Assembly (NCBI GenBank): GCA_034437215.1
Contig: DAOTVC010000158.1
Span: 1-12,049 of the forward strand
Direction: 5' to 3'
From: DAOTVC01 sp034437215
Lineage (GTDB): Bacteria; Chloroflexota; Anaerolineae; B4-G1; SLSP01
Length of the DNA stretch: 12,049 bases
The notes under the pieces are model-generated. The model was not told where the DNA came from, made no database searches, and worked only from the letters and a program-made list of their open reading frames with translations. Made by a program: the position numbers and the translations under genes. How positions within the stretch are numbered: position 1 is the stretch's first letter; every line of letters starts with the position of its first letter. Below are positions 1 through 7,472 of the stretch, in pieces.

Positions 1-641
1 ACTGGGACGTGGACGCCAACGGCCCCGCCCGTATCGTCATGCTGGGCGGCAGCCCCACCGACAACAACGCCATCCTCTTCCGCCAGGGCCAGATGGAGAT
101 CGTCCAGCCCTACGTCGACGCGGGCACCGTCGAGATCGTCGCCGACCAGTGGGTCGACAACTGGGATCCCGCCAACGCCCTCAAGATCATGGAGAACATC
201 CTCACCGCCCAGAACAACGACATCGACGGCGTCGTCGCCTCCAACGACGGGACCGCCCTCGGCGCCCTGCAGGCCCTGAGCGGGCAGAAGCTCGCGGGCG
301 TCGTCCCCATCTCCGGGCAGGACGCCACCGCCGACGGCTGCAACAGCATCGTCAAGGGCGAGCTCACCGTCTCCATCCTCAAGGACATCCGCGACCTCTC
401 CCCCCTCGCCGTCGACCTCATCGACAGCCTACTGCGGGGCGGGGCGGCGGATCTGGAGATGTACACGTTGGCCGAACTGACCAACGACGAGAGCCTGGCG
501 GGCGAGGTGCCCTGCAACTTCCTGCCCGTCTACCAGGTCAACGAGGAGAACGTCCACGAGCTGGTGGTGGAGAGCGGTTTCCAGACCTACGAGGACGTCT
601 ACCGGGACATCCCCGAGAGCGAGCGTCCTCCGGAGCCCTAG
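1..641 (+). CDS. xylF: D-xylose ABC transporter, substrate-binding protein XylF (3' part)
   Basis: The reading frame is open from the left edge (first full codon at position 3) to the TAG at 639-641, so the N-terminus, signal peptide and first lobe lie outside the window. The GTG at position 9 is an internal valine codon, not a start. About 212 residues remain and match the C-terminal half of the periplasmic-binding-protein 4 type of sugar-binding protein. Family-typical stretches are LGGSPTDNNA, VADQWVDNWDP, a VVASNDGTALGALQAL segment (hinge and ligand-binding region) and VPISGQDATADGC. The protein binds D-xylose outside the membrane and delivers it to XylGH. It lies 97 bp upstream of xylG, separated by a stem-loop. 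The order xylF-xylG-xylH followed by xylA supports xylose over other pentoses. Ribose- or multi-sugar-binding homologues are the main alternative. Confidence 0.93.
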   Translation, partial: WDVDANGPARIVMLGGSPTDNNAILFRQGQMEIVQPYVDAGTVEIVADQWVDNWDPANALKIMENILTAQNNDIDGVVASNDGTALGALQALSGQKLAGVVPISGQDATADGCNSIVKGELTVSILKDIRDLSPLAVDLIDSLLRGGAADLEMYTLAELTNDESLAGEVPCNFLPVYQVNEENVHELVVESGFQTYEDVYRDIPESERPPEP

Positions 642-669
642 AGCAGGTACAGTAACTGACTGAGGGAGT

Positions 670-711
670 CGGGTTCTCCTGCCGGCAGAACACCGCGGGC
701 AGGAGAACCCG
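670..711 (+). promoter_or_regulatory. Intercistronic stem-loop between xylF and xylG
   Basis: A perfect 14-bp stem pairs 670-683 with 698-711 around a 14-nt loop. No T-run follows, so it is not an intrinsic terminator. In binding-protein ABC operons a hairpin after the binding-protein gene commonly protects the upstream mRNA from 3' exonucleases, so that binding protein exceeds permease. I infer that role here. The xylG ribosome site (GGGAGG, from 722) lies just beyond the stem. Confidence 0.7.
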
Positions 712-738
712 CCCCAAGACCGGGAGGGAGTACAGTAC

Positions 739-2283
739 ATGAACGATGACATCATTCTCGACTTCAGGAACGTCACCAAGAGGTTCCCGGGCGTCACCGC
801 GTTAGATGATGTGTCCTTTCGGATCCGGCGCGGTGAGATCCACGGCCTCTGTGGAGAGAACGGTGCCGGGAAGTCCACCCTGATGAAGATCCTGGCCGGG
901 GTCTATCCCCACGGCTCCTATGAGGGCACCATTCTCTACGACGGCGAGGAGCTCCGGCTGGAGAACCAGTCCATCCAGCAGGCCAGTGAAGAGGGCATCG
1001 CCATCGTCTACCAGGAGCTGGCGCTGGTCCCCAGCATGACGGTGGGCGAGAACATCTTCCTGGGCCGGGAGCCCGTGGACGGCGTGGGAATCAACTGGGA
1101 CAGGCTCTACGCCGACACCCAGGCCCTCCTGGAGAAGTACAACCTCGACATCCGCCCCCAGGCCGTCGTGAAGAACCTGGGGTTCAGCAAGATGCAGATG
1201 ACGGAGATCGCCAAGGCCCTCTCGGAAGAGGCCAAGGTACTGATCCTCGACGAGCCGACGAGCGCGCTGACGGAGGCCGAGATCACCAAGCTCATGGAGA
1301 TCCTGCACGTCCTCAAAGCGCACGGCGTGACCTGCATCTACATCAGCCACAAGCTCGAGGAGTTCTTCCGGATCGCCGACACCATCACCGTCCTGCGCGA
1401 TGGACAGGTCGTGACCTCGCAGCCCACGGAGGATCTGAACCACGAACAGCTCGTCCGCCACATGGTCGGACGGAAGATGAAGGAGCGCTTCCCCAAGGGG
1501 AATCGCCGGCCCGGTGAGGTCATCTTCGAGGTGAAGAACCTCCACGCTACCGATCCCAACGAAGCAGGAAGCGAGGTCCTGCGCGGCGTCTCCTTGAATC
1601 TGCGAGCAGGGGAGATCCTGGGCCTTGCGGGTCTGATGGGCTCGGGACGCACCGAACTCGTCATGACTCTCTTCGGGGAGTACGGCAAGGTCACCCAGGG
1701 CGAGATCCGGTTGGAGGGGCGGGAGATCAAGGTGCACAACTCCCGGGACGCCGTCGAGCAGGGCCTCAGCCTGGTGCCGGAGGACCGCAAGCGGCACGGG
1801 TTGGTCCTCATGCAATCGGTGCTGAAGAACATCTCCCTGGCCAATCTGGACAAGTTCGCCACCTGGTTGCGGATCGACGACTTTGCCGAGCTGCAGGCCT
1901 GCCTGCGCTACGCCGAGAGTTTGTCCATCAAGGCGCCCACTCTCAACGTGGCCTGCGAATCCCTCTCGGGCGGCAACCAGCAGAAGGTCGTCATCTCCAA
2001 GTGGCTGATGTCCGATCCCAAGATCCTGATCATGGACGACCCCACGCGCGGCATCGACGTGGGCGCCAAGTACGAGATCTACAAGTTGATGAACGATCTC
2101 GCCGGGAGGGGCATCGCCATCATCATGATCTCCAGCGAGTTAGAAGAGGTGTTGGGCATGAGCGACCGGGTGTTGGTCATGCACGAGCGCCGCTCGGCAG
2201 GTATTCTAGATATCGAAGAGGCCACCCAGGAGAAGGTCATGGCATTGGCGACCGGCATCTCCCAGGAAGCCGTTACAGTTTAA
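739..2283 (+). CDS. xylG: D-xylose ABC transporter, double ATP-binding protein XylG
   Basis: A cytoplasmic ATPase of 514 aa, the usual length for fused two-domain sugar importers, that powers XylH. Domain 1 has a good Walker A, GENGAGKST (about residues 39-47), and Walker B LILDEPTSAL (about 168-177). Its ABC signature is degenerate: LGFSKMQMTEIAKAL replaces an LSGGQ-type motif. Domain 2 shows the family's usual degenerate Walker A, GLMGSGRTEL (about 298-307), a proper LSGGNQQK signature (about 409) and IMDDPTRGID. There an aspartate occupies the position usually held by the catalytic glutamate. A single composite ATP site is therefore likely, using Walker A/B of domain 1 and the signature of domain 2. 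The ATG at 739 follows a GGGAGG ribosome site. xylH starts 22 bp after the stop. RbsA-, MglA- or AraG-like activity is the alternative, but the operon context favours xylose. Confidence 0.95.
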   Translation: MNDDIILDFRNVTKRFPGVTALDDVSFRIRRGEIHGLCGENGAGKSTLMKILAGVYPHGSYEGTILYDGEELRLENQSIQQASEEGIAIVYQELALVPSMTVGENIFLGREPVDGVGINWDRLYADTQALLEKYNLDIRPQAVVKNLGFSKMQMTEIAKALSEEAKVLILDEPTSALTEAEITKLMEILHVLKAHGVTCIYISHKLEEFFRIADTITVLRDGQVVTSQPTEDLNHEQLVRHMVGRKMKERFPKGNRRPGEVIFEVKNLHATDPNEAGSEVLRGVSLNLRAGEILGLAGLMGSGRTELVMTLFGEYGKVTQGEIRLEGREIKVHNSRDAVEQGLSLVPEDRKRHGLVLMQSVLKNISLANLDKFATWLRIDDFAELQACLRYAESLSIKAPTLNVACESLSGGNQQKVVISKWLMSDPKILIMDDPTRGIDVGAKYEIYKLMNDLAGRGIAIIMISSELEEVLGMSDRVLVMHERRSAGILDIEEATQEKVMALATGISQEAVTV

Positions 2284-2305
2284 GTCGAAGCAAAGAGGTG
2301 CTTTC

Positions 2306-3523
2306 ATGACAACCATCTCAAAGGAAACCCAGAGCCCCAAAAAGTCCGCGCTCGGTGAGGCCTTGGAAGCCTTCGTCGAAGGGTTCAGCGTGAACATGCA
2401 GACCTACTCCATCATCCTGGCCCTCATTGTCCTTTGGGGCCTCTTCTACCTGGCCACCGACGGGCGTTACCTCTCGGCGCAGAACTTCTCGAACTTATTC
2501 CGTCAGATGACGGTGACCTCCTTCCTGGCAGCAGGCATGGTCCTGGTCATTGTGACGGGCAACATCGATCTCTCGGTGGGAAAGCTGGCGGGCTTCGTCT
2601 CCGTGGTGGTGGCCTACTTCCAGGCCAGAATCTGGTACGGCCTGATACCCGGTCAACCCCTCCTCGCCACCGCGCTCTCCCTCGTCGTCGGCCTGATCGT
2701 GGGCACCCTCTTCGGCGTACTGCAGGGGTACGTCATCTCCTACCTGAAGGTCCCCTCCTTCATCGTAACCCTGGGGGGCATGTGGATCCTCGATGGTGCC
2801 ATCCTGCTCGTCACCCAGGGACGCACCATCCCCGCCAACCAGCCCATCTTCTCGCAGATCGCCCAGGGCTACCTGCCGAATTGGGCCGGCTGGATCTTCG
2901 CCGTCCTCGCCGCCGCAGCGCTCTTCTACGCCATGGTCAACAGCCGGCGCAAGAAGCGCGAGTATGGCTTCAAGGTCCCCCCCTTCTACCTCGATCTCGC
3001 CAAGACCATTCTCCTCGTGACCATCGTCGTCGTCTACGTCTACATCGTCAATCTCTACAACGGCATCCAGGTGCCGGTGCTCCTGTTAGCCATCGTCGTG
3101 GGCGCCATGTCCTACGTCTCCACCAACACGCGCTTCGGTCGCTACGCCTACGCCATCGGCGGCAACCGGGAGGCGGCGCGCCTCTCGGGCATCAACATCC
3201 GCAAGAACGTCTTCGGCGTCTTCGCGCTGATGGGCTTCCTGAGCGGCGTGGGCGGGATCGCCCTCGCCTCCTATGTGGGCTACGGCACCATCGCCGCCGG
3301 TCAGGGCTACGAGTTGGATGCCATCGCCAGCTGTATCCTGGGCGGCACCTCCACCCTCGGGGGTGAGGGGACTATCTTCGGCATGGTCATCGGCTCCCTG
3401 ATCATGGCCAGCCTCACCAACGGGCTGCAGATGATGAACGTGCAGGCCGCCTGGCAGTATCTGGTCAAGGGCGTGGTGCTGGTCCTCGCCGTCTCTGCCG
3501 ACGTCTATTTCAACAAGAAGTAG
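2306..3523 (+). CDS. xylH: D-xylose ABC transporter permease XylH
   Basis: A polytopic inner-membrane permease of 405 aa in the BPD_transp_2 family. It forms the xylose channel and is driven by XylG. The N-terminal 30 residues are polar, and the first membrane span is about residues 35-51. A conserved span then contains GMVLVIVTGNIDLSVG, a hallmark of this permease family. A basic cytoplasmic loop, NSRRKKREYG, sits near residue 212. The C-terminal part holds GGNREAARLSGI (about 285), which should contact the ATPase, and the ILGGTSTLGGEGTIFGMVIG block seen across RbsC/XylH proteins. The longer length compared with RbsC (about 320 aa) is typical of XylH. The ATG at 2306 has AGAGGTG 5 nt upstream. 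A space of 114 bp holding an inverted repeat separates it from xylA. Confidence 0.94.
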   Translation: MTTISKETQSPKKSALGEALEAFVEGFSVNMQTYSIILALIVLWGLFYLATDGRYLSAQNFSNLFRQMTVTSFLAAGMVLVIVTGNIDLSVGKLAGFVSVVVAYFQARIWYGLIPGQPLLATALSLVVGLIVGTLFGVLQGYVISYLKVPSFIVTLGGMWILDGAILLVTQGRTIPANQPIFSQIAQGYLPNWAGWIFAVLAAAALFYAMVNSRRKKREYGFKVPPFYLDLAKTILLVTIVVVYVYIVNLYNGIQVPVLLLAIVVGAMSYVSTNTRFGRYAYAIGGNREAARLSGINIRKNVFGVFALMGFLSGVGGIALASYVGYGTIAAGQGYELDAIASCILGGTSTLGGEGTIFGMVIGSLIMASLTNGLQMMNVQAAWQYLVKGVVLVLAVSADVYFNKK

Positions 3524-3533
3524 GTCACTTCCG

Positions 3534-3595
3534 TATTGCGTACTGCGTACTGCGTATCTTACTCATCCGGGATACGCAATACGAGATACGCAATA
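3534..3595. repeat. Intergenic imperfect hairpin built of a 7-nt word
   Basis: The arms 3534-3558 and 3571-3595 pair at 21 of 25 positions around a 12-nt loop. Each arm is an iteration of a word close to TACTGCG, or its complement CGCAATA. It lies between xylH and xylA, 31 bp before the xylA ribosome site, and lacks a T-tract. The same design with a different word recurs at 4827-4892 and 10904-10949. It may stabilise mRNA or be a REP-like repeat. No protein-binding role can be assigned. Confidence 0.8.
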
Positions 3596-3637
3596 TCGCT
3601 TGATCACCATATTGTTTCCACTATTTAGGAGGTTACC

Positions 3638-4807
3638 ATGAGCGAGCGTTACGAACCTAAGTCCGAACAGAAGTTCACCTTTGGCCTGTGGACGGTGGGC
3701 AACCCCGGGGGCGACCCCTTCGGCACCGAGGTCCGCCCCCAGCTCTCCCCGGCGGACATCGTCTATCTTCTCGGGGAGGTGGGCGCCTACGGCGTCAACT
3801 TCCACGACAACGACCTCGTCCCCATCGACGCCACCCCCGCCGAGCGCGACGCCATCCTCAAGGCCTTCCGCAAGGCGCTGGAGGAGACGGGGCTCAAGGT
3901 CCCCATGGCGACGACCAATCTCTTCTACGATCCCGTCTTCAAGGACGGCGCTTTCACCGCCAACGACCCGCGGGTGCGGGCCTACGCCCTGCAGAAGACG
4001 ATGCGGGCCATCGACCTGGGCGTCTCCTTCGGGGCACAGGTCTACGTCTTCTGGGGCGGTCGGGAGGGCGTGGAGTCCGACGCCACCAAGGACCCCGTCG
4101 AGGGGCTGAAGCGCTTCCGCGACGCCCTGAACTTCCTCACCGAGTACGTCCGCGATCAGGGCTACGATCTCAAGTTCGCCCTGGAGGCCAAGCCCAACGA
4201 GCCGCGGGGCGACATCTACCTCCCCACCACCGGCGCCATGCTGGGCTTTATCGAGACCCTCGAGCACCCCGAGATGGTGGGGGTCAATCCGGAGATGGCC
4301 CACGAGCACATGGCGGGCCTCAACTTCCTCCACGCCGTGGCACAGGCCTGGGAGGCCGGTAAGCTCTTCCACATCGATCTCAACGATCAGAACTACGTGC
4401 GCTTCGACCAGGACTGGCGCTTCGGGGCCCAGAATCTCAAGCAGAGCTTCTTCCTCGTCAAGTTCCTCGAGGACGTGGCCTACGACGGCAGCCTCCACTT
4501 CGACGCGCACGCCTACCGCACCGAGACCTACGAGGGCGTGAAGGACTTCGCCCGCGGCTGCATGCGCACCTACCTCATCCTCAAGGAGAAGGCGGAGCAG
4601 TTCAACAGCGACGAGGAGATCCAGGCGCTGCTCGCCGAGATCAATCGTGACTTCGAGGAGGTCCAGCCCTTCCAGGGCGAGTACACGCCCGAGAAGGCCA
4701 CCGCGCTCAAGGAGCACGACTTCGACCGCCAGGCAATCGGCGGGCGCGGTCTGGGCTACGAGAAGCTCGACCAGCTGACGAACGAGCTGCTGTTGGGGGT
4801 ACGCTAG
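3638..4807 (+). CDS. xylA: Xylose isomerase (class I)
   Basis: Interconverts D-xylose and D-xylulose in the cytoplasm with two divalent metal ions. At 389 aa it is the short class I type found in actinomycetes, Thermus and relatives, without the N-terminal extension of the E. coli type. The catalytic set is complete: FHDNDL (H56, D59), YVFWGGREG (W139), LEAKPNEPRGD (E183, K185), NPEMAHEHMAGLN (metal-site E and H), FHIDLNDQ followed by RFDQDWRFG (metal-site aspartates) and LHFDAHAYRTE (last metal aspartate). The ATG at 3638 is fixed by a perfect AGGAGGT 4 nt upstream. That site is the strongest ribosome-binding signal in the operon and suggests high expression. The gene is preceded by a hairpin repeat and followed, 100 bp on, by xylB. 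Confidence 0.97.
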   Translation: MSERYEPKSEQKFTFGLWTVGNPGGDPFGTEVRPQLSPADIVYLLGEVGAYGVNFHDNDLVPIDATPAERDAILKAFRKALEETGLKVPMATTNLFYDPVFKDGAFTANDPRVRAYALQKTMRAIDLGVSFGAQVYVFWGGREGVESDATKDPVEGLKRFRDALNFLTEYVRDQGYDLKFALEAKPNEPRGDIYLPTTGAMLGFIETLEHPEMVGVNPEMAHEHMAGLNFLHAVAQAWEAGKLFHIDLNDQNYVRFDQDWRFGAQNLKQSFFLVKFLEDVAYDGSLHFDAHAYRTETYEGVKDFARGCMRTYLILKEKAEQFNSDEEIQALLAEINRDFEEVQPFQGEYTPEKATALKEHDFDRQAIGGRGLGYEKLDQLTNELLLGVR

Positions 4808-4826
4808 TTACGAGTTGACAGTTCAA

Positions 4827-4892
4827 AGTTGAAGGTTGCGAGTTGAGAGTTGTGCTGTACGGCACTTGACTTTCAACTCGCAACCCGCAACT
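4827..4892. repeat. Intergenic imperfect hairpin upstream of xylB
   Basis: The arms 4827-4850 and 4869-4892 match at 21 of 24 positions around an 18-nt loop. The arms iterate a word like GTTGCGA or AGTTGAA, and the iteration also runs further upstream from 4807. The right arm ends 6 nt before the xylB ribosome site (GGGAGG, 4899-4904). Folding in the mRNA would therefore place a stable stem directly against the start region. It has no T-tract. The architecture matches 3534-3595, but the sequence is unrelated. Confidence 0.8.
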
Positions 4893-4907
4893 GCGGTAGG
4901 GAGGACC

Positions 4908-6401
4908 ATGCAAGAGAGAGTGTTTTTTCTAGGCCTAGACATTTCGACGACGGGGGCCAAGGCCCTGCTCAGCGACGGAGCGGGCGACGTGGTGGCCTCG
5001 GCGACGAACCCCGTCTCCCTCTCCACCCCGCAGCCCCTCTGGTCCGAACAGGATCCCCACGATTGGTGGGACGGCATCGTGGAGAGCATCCGCACGGTGC
5101 TGGCGGAGGCCGGCGTTGAGGGCGAGGCCGTGGGGGCGGTGGGGCTGACGGGCCAGATGCACGGGCTGGTGCTCCTGGACGAGGAGGGCGCGGTCCTGCG
5201 TCCGGCCATTCTCTGGAACGACCAGCGCACCGGCGAGCAGTGCGACGAGATGCGCACGCGGCTGGGCAAGAAGCACCTCATCCAGGTGACGGGCAACGAC
5301 GCCCTCACGGGCTTCACCGCGCCGAAGGTGCTCTGGGTGCAGGAGCACGAGCCGGAGGTCTACGCGCGCGCCGCCCACATCCTCCTGCCCAAGGACTACG
5401 TCCGCTTCCGCCTCACGGGCGAGTACGCTATGGACAAGGCCGGCGGGGCGGGGACCCAGCTCTTCGACCTCGAGGCGCGCGACTGGTCGACCGAGGTGGT
5501 GGAGGCGCTGGAGATCCCCGAAGCGTGGCTCCCGCCCACCTACGAGGGGCCGGCGGTGACGAGCGAGGTGAGCCCCGAGGCAGGCGAGGCGACGGGGCTG
5601 CGAGCCGGCACCCCGGTGGTCGGCGGGGGGGGCGATCAGGCGGCGGGCGCCGTCGGCGTGGGCGCCGTGGAGCCGGGCATCGTCTCCCTCGTGCTGGGCA
5701 CCTCGGGCGTGGTCTTCGCCGCCACCCCCGAACCCTTCATCGAACCCGAGGGGCGTCTCCACGCCTTCTGCCACGCCGTGCCGGGCGTCTGGCACCTGAT
5801 GGGCGTGATGCTCTCGGCGGCGGGCTCCCTGCGCTGGTACCGGGACACCCTCGCCCCCGACCTGGACTACGACGACCTCCTCGCTCCCGCTGCGGACCTT
5901 CCCCCGGGCGCAGAGGGCCTCCTCTTCCTCCCCTACCTCACGGGCGAACGCACCCCCCACCCCGACCCCTTAGCGCGGGGAGCCTTCGTCGGCCTGACCG
6001 TGCGCCACACCCGGGCCCACATGACCCGCGCGGTCCTCGAAGGGGTCGCCTTCGGCCTGCGGGACAGCTTCGAGCTGATGCAGAGCACGGGGCTGGAGAT
6101 TCGCCAGGTGCGGGTCTCCGGCGGCGGGGCGCAGAGCGCCCTCTGGCGCCAGATCCTCGCCGACGTGCTCGACACGACGTTGGTGACGGTGAACACGACG
6201 GAGGGCGCCGCCTACGGCGCGGCCCTCCTGGCGGGCGTGGGCGCGGGCGCCTGGGAGAGCGTGTCCGCGGCCTGTGAGGCCACCATCCGGGTGGTGGAGC
6301 GCACCGAGCCCCGGCCCGAGGTCGTGGCCCGCTACGACGAGCTCTACCCCCTCTACCGTGACCTCTACCCGGCCCTCAAGCCCACCTTCCACGCCCTATG
6401 A
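4908..6401 (+). CDS. xylB: Xylulokinase
   Basis: Phosphorylates D-xylulose with ATP to xylulose 5-phosphate, the last dedicated step before the pentose phosphate pathway. It is an FGGY-family kinase of 497 aa, a normal length. The phosphate-binding segment FLGLDISTTGAKA (D11) opens domain 1. The sugar-binding TGQMHGLVLLD lies near residue 83. GGGGDQAAGAVG carries the catalytic base D243, and VSGGGAQSALWRQILADVL marks the ATP-binding domain. The ATG at 4908 is chosen because GGGAGG stands 3 nt upstream. A TTG at 4836 in the same frame would read through the hairpin repeat and add 24 residues unlike the family. The stop codon overlaps the next start as ATGA, implying translational coupling. Confidence 0.96.
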   Translation: MQERVFFLGLDISTTGAKALLSDGAGDVVASATNPVSLSTPQPLWSEQDPHDWWDGIVESIRTVLAEAGVEGEAVGAVGLTGQMHGLVLLDEEGAVLRPAILWNDQRTGEQCDEMRTRLGKKHLIQVTGNDALTGFTAPKVLWVQEHEPEVYARAAHILLPKDYVRFRLTGEYAMDKAGGAGTQLFDLEARDWSTEVVEALEIPEAWLPPTYEGPAVTSEVSPEAGEATGLRAGTPVVGGGGDQAAGAVGVGAVEPGIVSLVLGTSGVVFAATPEPFIEPEGRLHAFCHAVPGVWHLMGVMLSAAGSLRWYRDTLAPDLDYDDLLAPAADLPPGAEGLLFLPYLTGERTPHPDPLARGAFVGLTVRHTRAHMTRAVLEGVAFGLRDSFELMQSTGLEIRQVRVSGGGAQSALWRQILADVLDTTLVTVNTTEGAAYGAALLAGVGAGAWESVSAACEATIRVVERTEPRPEVVARYDELYPLYRDLYPALKPTFHAL

Positions 6402-7348
6402 GCGCCATCACGGGGATCGCCAGCCGCATCCTGCCGGTGCTGCTCCTGCTCCTGCTGGGCTACTGGATCCGCCGCAGCGCCTTCCTCGCAGAGGACGCCG
6501 TGGGGGCCCTGCAGAAGCTGGTCGTCAACCTGGCGCTGCCGGCGGTCCTTTTCACCTCCTTCCTCGACATCGAGCTCCAGGCCACCACCCTCGCCGTCTC
6601 GGCGATCCCCTTCGCCATCTGCCTCCTCCTGCTGGGGCTCGGCTTTCTGATCAAGCCCCGGGTGGCGCCGCAGCACCCCTACTTCCCCTTCCTCATGACC
6701 GGCTTCGAGTACGGCATGCTGGGCATCAGCCTCTTCGGCGCCGCCTACGGCGTGGAGCAGATCGGTTACATCGCCGTGATCGATCTGGGCCACGAGCTCT
6801 TCATCTGGTTCGTGTTGTTGGCCTTCCTGCTCCGCGAGCGGGAGGGTATTCGTGACGTGAAGGTGCTGGTGGGACGCTTCTTCCGCTCCCCCGTCATCCT
6901 CGCCATCCTGGGGGGCATCCTCTTCAACGCCCTCGGCGCCCGCGACCTCCTCCACGACTTCTTCCTCACCGCCGCGGTCATCGCCACCCTCGACTTCCTG
7001 GGCAACCTGACCATTCCCCTCATCCTGATCATCATCGGCTACGGCATCCGGCTCAACCGCTCCGGGCTGCGCGAGGCGTGGCCCGTGCCCGTCCTCCGCC
7101 TCGTCCTCCTCATCCCCCTGGCCCTGCTCCTCAACGCCCTCGTCCTCCGTGACCTCCTCGAACTCTCCCCCTACTTCACCACCGCCTTCTTCACCCTCCT
7201 CATCCTCCCCCCACCCTTCATCATCCCCCTCTACATCGACGACGATCTCGAAGCCGAGAAAGAGTACATCAACAACGTCCTCACCCTCCACACCCTGGTC
7301 TCCATCACGATCTTCACCCTCTACTTCGCCCTCAACCCGCTACCCTGA
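6398..7348 (+). CDS. AEC-family (auxin efflux carrier-like) transporter
   Basis: A very hydrophobic 316-aa protein of the AEC/Mem_trans family, the usual length. The N-terminal span ending in LLLLLLGYWIRR is followed by KLVVNLALPAVLFTSF, in which the LPAVLF-type block in the second span is typical. Further spans follow, a more polar region around residues 145-155 (REREGIRDVK) divides the two helix sets, and later spans include NLTIPLILIIIGYGIRL. About ten spans are likely. Family members export or exchange organic anions such as malate, or auxin. None is classically a xylose transporter. The start overlaps the xylB stop by 4 bp, so it is translated with the xylose genes. The substrate is unknown; an overflow product such as an organic acid, or a sugar derivative, is a guess from context. 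Confidence 0.85.
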   Translation: MSAITGIASRILPVLLLLLLGYWIRRSAFLAEDAVGALQKLVVNLALPAVLFTSFLDIELQATTLAVSAIPFAICLLLLGLGFLIKPRVAPQHPYFPFLMTGFEYGMLGISLFGAAYGVEQIGYIAVIDLGHELFIWFVLLAFLLREREGIRDVKVLVGRFFRSPVILAILGGILFNALGARDLLHDFFLTAAVIATLDFLGNLTIPLILIIIGYGIRLNRSGLREAWPVPVLRLVLLIPLALLLNALVLRDLLELSPYFTTAFFTLLILPPPFIIPLYIDDDLEAEKEYINNVLTLHTLVSITIFTLYFALNPLP

Positions 7349-7368
7349 AGCACCCGTCACGCACGCAG

Positions 7369-7400
7369 AGAGGGCACGGATGCGTCCGTGCCCTCTTTTT
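7369..7400 (+). terminator. Intrinsic terminator of the xyl operon
   Basis: A perfect 12-bp GC-rich stem (7369-7380 with 7385-7396) with the 4-nt loop TGCG is followed directly by a T-run to 7400. It lies 20 bp after the AEC gene stop and is a textbook Rho-independent terminator on the plus strand. Confidence 0.93.
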
Positions 7401-7436
7401 CGTTCGCTGTCAGCGGGAGCTCTTTGGGGGCCGTTT

Positions 7437-7469
7437 TTGGTAGGTGTCAACGACTTTGACACCTACCAA
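7437..7469. repeat. Perfect 14-bp inverted repeat between convergent genes
   Basis: The arms TTGGTAGGTGTCAA (7437-7450) and TTGACACCTACCAA (7456-7469) are perfect complements around the loop CGACT. The dyad sits 3 bp beyond the SEC-C gene stop (minus strand) and 37 bp past the xyl terminator. Neither strand has a T-run after the stem, so a classical terminator is unlikely. It could be an mRNA 3'-end stabiliser, a dyad for a DNA-binding protein, or a repeat-family member. Confidence 0.85.
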
Positions 7470-7472
7470 TTA

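Noticed and set aside
3534..3595. CRISPR-like interpretation of the iterated words
   Set aside because: The units are about 7 nt and contiguous, without spacers; the pattern is a periodic hairpin.
3600..3627. Possible promoter for xylA (TTGATC with TATTTA, 16 bp apart)
   Set aside because: The -10 candidate overlaps the ribosome-binding site, so transcription would start too close to the ATG.
3563..4717. Long minus-strand open frame (384 codons) opposite xylA
   Set aside because: It mirrors the codon bias of xylA, has an implausible composition rich in Leu, Val, Glu and Gly, and has no recognisable motif. xylA is unambiguous. The same applies to the minus-strand frames at 4935-5960 and 6365-7291.
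4836..4907. In-frame TTG at 4836 as a longer xylB start
   Set aside because: It would translate the hairpin repeat into residues foreign to the family, while ATG 4908 has a good ribosome site and begins directly at the conserved kinase fold.
7437..7469. Terminator for the SEC-C gene
   Set aside because: On the minus strand the stem is followed by A-rich, not T-rich, sequence.
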